DNA of 64,000 nt from Hydractinia symbiolongicarpus. Taxonomy: Eukaryota > Cnidaria > Hydrozoa > Anthoathecata > Hydractiniidae. Both the position numbers and the translations under genes were made by a program. The notes beneath the pieces are model-generated. The model was given only the letters and a program-made list of their open reading frames with translations, made no database searches and was not told the DNA's origin. Below, piece after piece: positions 37,301-49,300 of the stretch; position 1 is the first letter of the stretch; every line of letters begins with the position of its first letter. The stretch lies in contig NC_079884.1 in assembly GCF_029227915.1 (NCBI RefSeq), positions 15,562,001 through 15,626,000 on the forward strand. Reading direction: 5' to 3'.

Positions 37301-40300
37301 TTTTATGGAATTAATGCAGAGTCGTTTTTGTGACAAAAGTTACAAAAAGAAATTATCAAACCCGACAAGCTTTGGTTCGTGCGAACACGGATGGCTAAAT
37401 AAAAAAGACATTCGTATGCCGGTTAAAATAAGACCAATGATTTCCAGAAATTTAATAACGAAGAAAAACTTTCCAAATCGAAAACATCCAAAAGATCTCC
37501 AATATGAAGATGTCATTTACGACATGAAAAGAAATCAGAAATTTATTGTTGACACAAACGATCAATACGAGGCTAAAGTATGTCGACAAATACTTATGCT
37601 GATAATTACTACTATTTTTTTAATGCTAAATTCTAACATTTTTTTATATTATTATTAGATTACTACAACCACTGGAGAAGCAGTTCTTTACGAAAACCTC
37701 AAAGAATACGATGGTGAAATCGTTGCAGTAGCGGAAGAACCTGATGCAAACATGCTACAACTAGATTTTTCAGATGACACAACCGTTGAAGTATCAACAG
37801 AAGAAAAGTCGTGTTTACCGGCTTTAAAGTCTTTAGACATTTTGTTTGAACCTGCCTTAAAAAGGTCATCTTCACTTTCACCAAAGGACCTTCCAACCCT
37901 TCAAGAAGAAACATTTCAGCCTGAAATCCATGAAACAACAGAATGTTTAGAAGAAGGAGAGAGTATATCTTCACTGCTGAAGAAATTATTTCGAGAAATA
38001 AAAGAAATTAAGGTCGACATACGGGAAATTCGAGAAAGAATTGACATAAACGAGGCTACCACTAATCAAATAAATGATAAAGTAGAACTTGTGGAAACAA
38101 CTACAAAACACATTGAGACGCATTTAAAAAGAAGAAAGGAGAAAAGTAAACTTTCATCTGAAACATTTTTTGTTCGTCCAGACAGTACCAGAGCATTTCA
38201 AGTCACCCCCACTGTTAACGCCACTAACATTACTTCCGAAGAATTTAACATGACATGCATTTACTGGAAAATCCCATGACTACTGACCCAACCACATTTC
38301 AGCTTTTTACTGAAATGAATGATCCAGTTAACTCGACGCCACTTCCAAAAAAAAGAAAAATAAATTCTTGTGCTTGTTATATAAAACAGCAACTGCAAGC
38401 GTTGTATACCGAGGAAGAGCTAGCGGTAGGAAGAATACAAGGTGGTGTTCGAAATTACCAAACAGGAGCGTTAAACACTTCTTCCCTCTCTCCGAATCGT
38501 ATGAGTGTTATAGTGCGTCAAGCAAAAAAACGGTACAGCGATGAATTTATGGAAATGAAAAATTTAAATGAAATTGTGAACTCAAAATGCAGACAAGTAA
38601 AACGAAAATTAATCGCCAAACAAAAAGCCAGAGACAATGTTTAATGTTTTTAAAAGTATTTTATCGTTGCGTTTTTAGAAAAATTTGTATATATTTTAAC
38701 CACTGTTTGTATATATTTTAGCATATTTTAGCACAGTTTGTATATATATTTTTATTGCAAAAAAAGCAAAAAAACAATAAAAAAAATAGCAACTGAAATT
38801 ATTTTTACCTATTCACCAATAAAATTGTGCCGTGACAAGATAAACAAACATAAAAAAACATGCATGCAACCTGAAAGCATATAATCAGCCTTATTATTTG
38901 CAACGCGTAACGAAGCCAAAGTTGTTATTATTAAAAGGATAAAAAGTTTACACTTCATACAAAATTTAAAATCTATATTTAAAGTTGGAGCCTGGTTTAT
39001 TCTTATGATATTCTTAACTTTTGACCCGTTTTGCATCCTCGATATTCCTACAGAAAATTCTTGTAGAAAAACGTGAAATAATACGCAATGATAGGGCGAG
39101 CAATATTATTTAAACTTATTTTATCTAATTCAAGTGGAAGCAATATTTTAAAACATATTATTTAATTCTAACTAAATAAAGTTTTTTTTTTTTTCGAAAT
39201 AAGATGCAGTAAAGATAGCGCAATAAACTTAGTAAACAAAACAAAGTTTTTTTTGAAAGTTTTTTTTATGATATAAGACGCGTAATAACGTGAATAATAT
39301 TTGTTAAACGAATTTCGTTAATGAAACGAATTTTGTCATTGTTAAAAAATATTTAAATAATAAAGACCTTAGATAATAAGTCCAATTAAAATAAACGAAG
39401 TTCGTATAACGAAACGAACTTTATAATTGTTGAAAAAAATTAAATATAAAGACTATAGATAATAGTCCAATTACAATAAACGAACTTCCTATAAGCAAAT
39501 TTTTATACGAACTTCTTTAAAAATGATACGAACTACATACGAACTTTATTTTAAATGATACGAACTTTATACGAACTTTTAATTTTGATGATACGAAAAA
39601 GTTCGTATTAAAAATAAAATGATACGAAAGATTTAATAAATCGATACGAAGTTTTTTATACGAATTATACGAACTACGTACGAACATTTTGAGACGGTCC
39701 CTAACACAGATGAAAAGAACGTATACAAATTTAAGATAGAAGCATCCATTAAAAAAATATAAACAGGCAAAATTAAGGTAAAAATTGAATTAAAAAATAT
39801 TTCATTCCATTGCCTTTTGTTTTAATTAATGCACTCTGCGAGCTTGTTTCTTGTCATATTATATGATAAGAATATTTAATAGTGCCAGTTCACACAATAG
39901 AAGAGATCTGATATCAAATATCCAAAATTATTTCTTTGCTATAATGTTTCATTTCAAAGATTAGCAGTTATCATCCTCAAACTTATCCTTTTTTAGATTT
40001 TCCTTGGTACAAATTCAATCCACCTAAAAGATCCTTAATGTCAAAATTGGGAACAATTTTCTTATATTCATTTATAATCTACCTGGCGTATAGTGCTGTA
40101 CTGGAAAGAAATCGCAGGTTAAAGAAACGAGTTGATGATTTTTTTTTTGATAACCAATACTCTTACCAACAGCAGAGATTTCTACGATTTCTTACATTGC
40201 CACTCTTTAAACTGTATGATGTGTCTTTGTTTCATAATGAAGAATGTTTGGTCAAAAATCCCTTTGCAGCAAAAGGTATGTTACTCCTGGTTGTACATTT

Positions 40301-43300
40301 TGAAGAAGATTCTTTATAATTCAGATAGTTTATAGTGTCCACGTGATAAGAGGAGAATCTTTTTGAGAACAAGTAAAATGGTTTTGGGAAATAAGTCATA
40401 CTGGTTTCAGTTTGCTATAATAGTACCTCTCCATGCTTCTGCATTTTAATTTACTAATTAACTTATTAATTGTTTTTGTTTATTGCACAATAAATGTTTT
40501 GGTAATTACTACACAAACTAATGCTGTAAAGTCACTAGAAAAACACAGTATTAGGGAGCCATATTGTATGTTATTAAAAGACAGTGTAATAGTGGTGAAG
40601 GAAAATTTAATTGAATAGGTAAGGACACTTGGCCGACCAAAAATTCACCAAATTAAACAAGCACAGTGCAGTTTAATTAGAATTATTTTCCCCTATAGGT
40701 TCCCCACCCTCGCAAGAGTTCATGTCAGATCGGTTGTAACAGGCTTATTGTAAAACTTTGCAAAAGTGCTACCATTGGACCAACCAGCCGCTTTTCCAAT
40801 ATCTAAAAGAGACAAACCAGTTTGTTTTGATTTTGATGTACAGTACCCCTTGAATGTAACTTTACATGTACACAAGTTTTACGACCTCATGTAACGATCT
40901 CATGTCTACATAAAGAACCTTCACATATCTTTTGTTTACACACAGACTTAATTGCTTTCTATTGTTATCATTGTGCGCGAGTCATAACAATAAGATTTGA
41001 TGAATCCTTTTGTTGTCACATGTAACATGCATGTTATTGTTTAAAAGTGTTAAAGATCACAAAGAGTATTGAAATATATTATGTAAGAAAAACGAATATA
41101 CATAACACGTTAAAAGCATTTCTATCGGCGCTTTTCGTTCTTAAACTTTTAAAACATGATCTAACGAAGCATTTCTATTGCCGCTCTTCGCTCTCAAATT
41201 TTTAAAACATGATTTAGCGAATCATTTCTATCGCAGTTTGTCGTTCTTAAACTTTTAGAACAGGATAACGTAGCTTTTCTGTTGCCGTTTTTCGTTCTTA
41301 AACTTTTAAAATGTGATCTAAAAGCATTTTTTTCGCCCGTTTTTAGTTCTTAAATTTTTAAAACATAATATAAAAAAGCATTTCTATCACTGTTTTTAGT
41401 TCTTAAATTTTTAAGTAAAGTGAGTAGAAACAATAGATACTTGAACCTTTGTTAAATTTTATTTTCTTCCGTTGATCTCTTGACGACTATAGCAATTAAA
41501 TACAACAATGGGACACACACAGTTCATATGAGCTAATTAAATTTTGCGAACAAGACATGAACTGTATTGTTTTAACATGCAAAAATAGCTCATGTATTTA
41601 ACAATAGGTTAACAATAACAACTTAAGTTCTGACGCTACTGAAAGCTCATGCGAAGGTGATAACTACGCGTACATGTAAAGTTACATTCAAGCGGTACTG
41701 TAAGAGCAGCACGAGTAGAGTGTGCCTTAAAAGCATTTGTGTCCAGCCCCGCAGCTTCCATATTTTACAGGTCCACCTTGCAATAGTTGCAGATGTTATA
41801 GCTTTGTGGGGTGAAACATAACTTATGAAAAGCCTTTTCTCATCATTGTATAGACCATTAGTTCTAGCGAGGTATTCTGTAAGGTTTTGCACAACACAGA
41901 CTTTCTTGTTAGTGGGATATGCAAGAAATTCCAATGGTTTCTGGTGATTTGTAGGTCTACTTTGTTTAAGTAAACTGTGAATAAAGAAAACACATTTTTC
42001 ATTTTCCTGATGGAAACTATCTAAAGATAAAACAGTGTCTGTGATCGTTGACCACTAAGAACACACATCAAGACAGCTAAATGTTGCGTTAATAATTGTA
42101 AAGATAACTCTTCTGGTGGTGGCAAAGACTCAAGGTACCTCAACACGACATCCACATCAAAAGTAATTGTATATCGAGGAGGAGTTGGTCGTTCCTTGAA
42201 AATGCCACGCAATAAACGTTTGATTATAGGTTGATTGCCAAACGTTATCCCATGGTCAGGTTTGAGTATAGATGATAGGACAGATCTGGCTGTATTCAAA
42301 GCAGAGTATTCTAACTTGGTGGAGTAAAATAACTCAGCTAAAAATTCTGCACCTGCAACCGTAGGAGCTGAGGTTGGATCAAGGTTTTTGGTGCTGCAAT
42401 ATTCAAGCCATTTCTTGATATAAGGTGCTTATGGCTTCCTTGTTCCAGAAGTCCATGATTTAATAAGCAAACAATCGAAGAAGTAATGGATACCATAATT
42501 GGTTTGGCCAATTTGGTACAACAACCAAGCCTTCAATTTTGTCCTGAATTGCTTTTTGAACAACTGCACCTACACAGGCAAAAGGGGGAAAGCAATAACT
42601 TTTTGACCATGCCAATTAATAGTGAAAGCATTTATATGTGTAGCACAAATATGCTTCTGAGAATAAGCCACCACTTTGTGATTTAGAAAATACTGCACCC
42701 CACCCAAGCGTAGAAGCATCAGTGGAAATAGTCATGGTGGGGTTACCAAATGAGATAGGACTGTATGATGAGGTAATATTGTCACACCACCACTGTATAT
42801 CTGCTATTGCCTTAGCAGACAAAGTAGTGTATGAATCAAAATTGCCATAGTTTTTTCTTAATGAGTCTATCTTCAGACAATCAAAATCTCTATAATGAAG
42901 TTTTCCAAATAACACAGCATGAAAACTAGAGCTGAAGATACCAAGAAGCTTGGCAATTTCCCTTAGACTAACTTTGTGAGTAGCAGACAGAAGTTTTTGA
43001 CAATGTTCAGTTAATGGAACTCGAAGTATATTTAAGTTTTAAAAACTGAATGGACAAAGAGAAATGTTACTAATATTGGCTGCAATTTTTAATGTTACAC
43101 AAATCTTTTTTATAAAAATTTCACTCTTATTTTGAGGATTTTAAAATAAAAAAACATGTTTTGTCTTTTTCCATGGTCTTGGTAACTCAGTAAAAACACA
43201 CTTAATAATAGAGAATAGTGTATTATGACACAATTTTTTGCATACAACATCATTCGCATGGAATGCAATTTGTAAATTTGGGGAATGGATTGGGATGCCT

Positions 43301-46300
43301 GGTAATAAAATAATCGAAGTAGGCAGGACAGATAACGTATGCTGCCCATAATCTTAACAAGGTAATCACACCAAAATGCTTGCCCAGGGCAAAGAGGGTA
43401 ATTACCCCAGGGTATGCACATTATGGTTGCCCTTCACAATATTATGTCCTCATGGATCATATAATATGAATGGTTTTCAAGGCACGACCCAAATATCTTC
43501 ATGCATGAATTACATTCTCATTTCCTCAATTCACGAGGTACATTTCACTACTAGTACATTCATTTATCTATTACTAATTATTTGATTTTATTAATTATTT
43601 AATTTATTAATTATTTACTTATTAATAATTTATGCTAAAGGATATTACACTTTCACTACACTATAAACAGATAATTGCACATGTTGCCTTTCTGCACCCA
43701 ATAAACTTGTGCTATCAAATAATCATGAGCTAAAGATAGCATGCACAAGCTGGTCCAGTTTTGGCCCAGCGTGTGTTACCACATAAATATCAGGATTCCT
43801 AACATGGTGTGCCTCACCGTAATGATAATAAGTGATAATAATATTAAACAAGAAGCCCTGCGGCTAAAAGATTTTCGCCATTAGCAATAATCTGAAAAAG
43901 TATGGAACTTTGAAGAGGACTGAGTAATATGGGGGAACAAATTCATTGAATATTCTAAAATTTTAAAATTCAATTTTTGATTCTTATTGTAACTGTAAGT
44001 CATAGCTAACTTAACTTACATAAACTTCATTTCTCTATACACACATTTTTAATAGAAAAATAATAAACCTGAAAATTGATGAACAATAAAAACAAAATAA
44101 GAACAATGGCAAGGCTGAAAATTTATCTAATTTCCTTTTTTTTCCAAAAAACAACTTGGAAAGTATCTTTAAAGGTGGCAGCAATTTTTTTTTTACATAA
44201 TCAGTTACGAAAGGTTATTTTTAGTCTATATTCTTATTTTTTCTTTTATAACACACTTGTCACAATTTTATAGCTATAATACATTATCTTTTACCAAAAA
44301 TATTTAGCCTCAACAATTCAATGACCAACGGTGTGCTGCATGGTTTTTTGAACAATGGGGACACTTGTGTGGAAAGGGGCATCTATTGGAGCAGGACATG
44401 CCTTTATTGAACCACCAGCAAACTCTGGGAGTGGATGGAAATCTGACTTGCTGGAAGCTGCTGTCTAAAGGATACTGAAAAAAGCATTCCGAGACTCTGG
44501 GCAAAAACCACCTGTGCTGGGAAGCCTTGTGCAATTGGTGGCAAAATGTCCTCGCTGACCACAATTGAGACATGCATAAAAAGTATGTGTTTATGCAGGG
44601 GTGGAAGAGACATACAACTTAGGTAACAAGGGAGCCCCTGAGTGTTGGGTAACGAGCAAATCGTCAAGTTGGTCCCATTGGCGCAAAGAATCATTAGCTA
44701 ACTGCAGCCTATGTAGTTTGTCAAAGGCACACACAGCAGGGAAGACGTATTGGTTAGCGAATTGGGTAGCTAAAATTTAATACCAGCTGTATGGCAAGAT
44801 GCAGATAAAAATAAAGGAGGCAACGTAAGTTGCTCAATGCCAGGAACCAAGAGGCATTAATCTTACCCGAGACGTTCCTACTTAGCGAGAGCTGTGGGAA
44901 GCGGTCTGTAGTTGTACATTGAGATCAAACTCACCTCATCGTCTGGGACAAACGACGAATTCAAGGATGGTGAAAGGAGTTGTTCTAAATTAACATACTC
45001 CAAACGCTTGATTTTATCCAAAACAGCCTTAGGTCTGCAGGGAGCGAAGTTACAGAACATTGAGCCTGTGGGATGTGGGGCCTCAATGCGCACAGCTATA
45101 TCTGTGGGCTGAACGCCCACAGCAGTATCCACGCCATCTTGATTAAGGACTGGGTCCAAAGAGCTGGCGGGACGAACACAAGAGTAGAGTAATGATTCCC
45201 CAATGACGTGGTTGTCAAATTTAAATTATTTACTTGGTTAGCCTCTACTTGGCTACTAATTTCTGTGCAGACAAAATCAAATAATTCCTTTTTTAAATTA
45301 TCAAAAATTTTAATTGTTGCGTTTGAATACGACTCGTTTATTCGGGGCTTTGTGAACTTTAAAAGGTTTGGTTTTGTGCAGCAAAGGACTTTCCTCACCA
45401 GAAGCATTGCTGATGTTGGCATCGTCCAAGGATGATTTTTATTCTTTTTTTAACATGCAGTAAATAATTAGTTGATGAGTCAGTAAGGAAAAACTTTAAA
45501 TTGAGAGACATGGTGTGTAGAAGGTAAATCAGACACATTGTAGTGTGTTTATTGTTCATCTAGCGATTATTACATGTACAATGTGCAGTATGTGATATAT
45601 GTCAGCAGATCAGCAGAACTAGTTTGTTATTGATAGACTAGTTGTAGGACCCGTAAAAAAATTCACTAAAAGATTTAGTTGAGGAAGCGTATGTTTTTTA
45701 CTAGCAGTTGTCAAGTACTTTGGCCTAAAAGTTATATATGCAATAATTATAAACTTATAACATTAGAAAGGTTACACATAAGATATATAATTTATCCTGT
45801 GCCTGATATATCCAACAAATAACAAGATTTTATTAAAGCAAAAAAAAATTGTATTTGAAACATCTTACAACAACCTTGCTCATCATATTATTTTCTTGTT
45901 GATTTAGCATGAACAAGTATCATGGAAGTATCCACCAGTAATTCTATTTTTTCTTCTTTTGAGTACATTATTTGCTTACCTGTTTTTTATGTAGTGGAGA
46001 TGAGCTGTGATTTTTGTGAAGGCCTCGATTCCATTCCCACATTACATGTTGACAGTGTCGATGTTAAAAGTATGATTCAGGGTGGTGAGCCATTCATAGT
46101 CCGAGATGTTCCTGGTTATTACGATACATCAATAGGATTTGCAGACTTTCAAAATATGTTTAAGAAAAATGCGCAAGAGTTGGACGATGCAATTTGTAAA
46201 GTTCGGTTAACAAAGGCATTTTACAAAGTTAGTGATTACTTTCAAATGACAAAAGAAGAAGTTTTGCAGAAAAAAATATCGATTGGATGGTATGATATCT

Positions 46301-49300
46301 TTATTATTTCAATTAATTTCTGCACAAATTTCATTGTGTTTAATGTAATCTTAGGTTTAGGTGAAAGCTTTACGCTAATAATTAATGATAAAATTTATTT
46401 TTACATGGGCATCATTCTATAATTTTTTTTCCTGTGCAGCTTTTTTGAAATACAGTGCATATGGAGAAATCACATTAAAAAATGTACATTTTTCTTTGAT
46501 ATAATCACTATGACCAGGCTTCCTCTAATATCCTAAGGCCTCTTTTTTGAAAAACCTTCTATAAAGTCCTCTATTATCCTCAAAAAAAGGTAAAAATGTG
46601 ACCAAATTTCCTCTTTAACTCCTCTTTTTTTCAGGTACACTGATAATAGTTTAATAGTTTTACTTTTATGTTCAGAGATTTTACATTTGTTATAGTGACT
46701 TTCAGTTCTATCCTTCATGTTAGCAATGCGTCCATCATCAAAAACTTTATATTAATTGTTTTTTAATCGTTCATCCTGAAAGCAGTCTTGGTCATAAATA
46801 TTTGCACCCGCATGCGGTGGTATGTACGCCTACACTAATACAGGCGTGCGATCAGTATCGCATGCCTAGCTTATGATTTTGGCGTGTAATTATTACATTC
46901 AGGACAGCGGCAGCGCTAAGTTTTTGAAGCATAGTAGTTGCCTAAAAAATTCCCGACGTAATTTTGTTGTGAAATTTAAATGAATGGTGTTATTATGAAG
47001 AACGTAAGGTATAGAGAACATTAAAGTCGGCCCCTTTCCTTCATGCTGACACTCTTATGCTTGGCTGGTGCATTACACTGAGACTCGAACGAAAGACGGA
47101 AGACCATTTGGAACCATGCCACAAGTCAGTCCGACCTTCATCGTCACAGAGAATACTGTGAGAAGAGTGCGCACCCATGCAAGTTAAATATAACCAGAAC
47201 ATGGGAGAGGTTAGGTGTCCTGTATCTTAATACAGCTTTCGGACGAATGTTCTCGTAATGTAATAATACCAAAGAAAAAACATGTTGAATAAATTTTAAA
47301 ACATCTTTTTAAAAGGGGAAAGAGAAATCAAATATGTTTAGTAATAATAATCGAAAAAATTGTATATAGCTTTAAACAAAAGTCCAGTAGTTCTGCCTCC
47401 CACACCACACAGCAGGCAATAAGTCAGCCCTGCCCTTGGTTTTGTGAGAAGAGATGTTCTGCAAAGGCTGTAACAATTGAGTCTCCTGAACAGTTTTGCT
47501 TTGCATTGAACTGTGCCTGTGACAAGCATTTCCGAAGCATGTCACCAGCGATATTCAACTTAATGATGCCCTGAACTTTAGTAATGTAGGTCAATTGGAC
47601 TTGTACTTCATTTCCATTTGTCATTGTCTTAAGGAGAGCAATACAAGGTTAATGACGAAATTTTTTGCCAGCTGAAAAACAAAAAAAAATATTGTCGATG
47701 CAATGCAGACGCAAAACATTTGAAATGTATTTCACGTAAGCAATTTTAATGAAGGTGGGTATTTAATAGAAATACATTTTAGAGATACATTTTTACACGA
47801 AAGAACAATTATGTATTGGATAAAGTTGGGATTACTCTAAAATAGCTCAGCTTTGCTTGGCGTGTGTACCAAGTAAAACAAGGCATGTCATAAAGAGCAC
47901 GCTCGAATTTCACATGGCATGTGCGGAGGAGTGCGCGTGCGATCGCACGCCATTTATGACCAAGACTGTGAAAGTAATACTTTCCTAAACATATTTCTTT
48001 CTCAACATCAGAAATTGATAGATGTAAAAAAACCATAGAAATAAAAAAAGGTTGATCCTATTTTTCTTTAAATTTTTTCATTTTTGCAAATATAATCCCC
48101 TAAATTCAGTGCAAAATCTCCTTTAAAATCCTTTAAAATCCTCCTTTCCTTGGAAAACGTTTTTGTCGCCACCCTGATAATAGTGTATCATTACAACTGA
48201 TGATAGAAAATTACCAACCACTAGTGTTACATCAAAGGTTAACATAGTCATGTGGTAGCATTCTTGATTAATGGCACTGCTAAGAGCTCAGCATTCCTAA
48301 TTGATTTTATATCTTATACTGTAATATATATTTTCAGGCGAAACTGTGGCACATATGGTACTCGTTTTTACAGAAAACTTGTTTCACGGCCCCCTTTCAT
48401 CTCCAAAGACTCTGAAGTATTCTTAGAAAAAGAAGTCTATATCGTGCAAAAAAATCAGAATGTTTCTGTGGTAAGTGATTATTTTTTCTCTGCCATTTTT
48501 ACAACATTCAATAATTGTGAATTTTAATTAAGATGTGTATTAAACAAAATTTGTGTAATTTGGATTTAATTTTAGCCAATGATGGAAGGTGAGGTATATT
48601 ACATCGCTCAACTACAAGGTGAAAGCAAATTTGTGATGAGTATACCTTCCGATTGTCATTATAACTGCACAAGTAAGCCATTAGAAGCCACAATAAAAAA
48701 AGGTGAACTAGGTAAGACACATTTTTTGTCATTGTTTGTCAGATCTCTTAGCATGTAAAAATGCAGCAATCTTTTAAATCTGGATAAAAGCGTAAAACTT
48801 TATCGTTTTGTGACAGACTTGCATAACATGTCATGTTGGTGCTAATTTTAGAATTTATTCTTAATATTCTTAACTAAATTCTTAAGTTTTCTTAAGTTTT
48901 CCTATTCTTTATATATTCTTAACTAAATTGTGTAAACTAAAGGGAAATAAGAAACAAATATTTGAGTCATGTAGTCTTAGACTTATCAGCATTAATATAT
49001 CACTAGTTTTAGGGTCTGTGGAAAGATCCACTTAGGCAGTAGAACAATAAATAAAATGATTTTAAAATTTTGGATGACATCATCAATGTTTACCTTTATA
49101 AATAAAAAGGTTTTCAGAAATTTGTTAACCTGGCTACTTCTATTGTGTAGAGTTTAACACTGATCAAAATAATGTAAAAGAGATTAGGATTGGAAATATA
49201 AAGCATGCTGCAATGACTCCCAAGTTTATATGCTGTATTGACAGGAGGTCAATAATGCATTAATGTCTTGACAAAATTGACGTTGTCAAAAAATTAACAA

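Larger units (their letters stand above)
35078..39701 (+). mobile_element. 4.6-kb DNA transposon encoding a DDE transposase with coiled coil and BEN-like domain
   Basis: The ends are GGGAYCGTCTCAAAATGTTC followed by GTACGT at 35078 and, inverted, at 39701 (26 of 27 bases identical). The element is flanked by TAA on both sides (35075-35077 and 39702-39704). Inside each end, 35100-35480 and 39290-39670 are packed with ATACGAACTT / AAACGAAGTT motifs in both orientations. The left cluster includes a tandem duplication of about 140 bp containing a TACCGGCGTAAT phrase. A three- or four-exon gene fills the middle. It sits in intron 1 of the cupin-like gene in the same orientation. The TAA duplication recalls PIF/Harbinger (TWA), but the transposase motifs look different from that family. 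Confidence 0.85.
41645..45430 (-). mobile_element. Decayed DIRS-like (tyrosine-recombinase) retrotransposon
   Basis: Read on the minus strand, the pieces are in DIRS order. A Gag-like part at 45430-44310 ends in a Cys/His cluster (CWWFNKGMSC...CPFPHKCPHC). Next is the end of a reverse transcriptase joined to RNase H at 43040-42620 (IQWWCDN, then STDASTLGWGAVF). A tyrosine recombinase follows at 42300-41650 (TARSVLSSI; LLTQHLAVLMCVLSGQRSQ; then HSTRAA in another frame). Frames are interrupted by stops and shifts, and the catalytic part of the reverse transcriptase is missing, so it is inactive. It lies antisense in intron 2 of the cupin-like gene. Confidence 0.8.

Noticed and set aside
43110-43421. 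103-codon minus-strand frame between the DIRS Gag and RNase H parts
   Set aside because: Lies where reverse transcriptase should be but shows no RT motifs; treated as inserted or decayed DNA.
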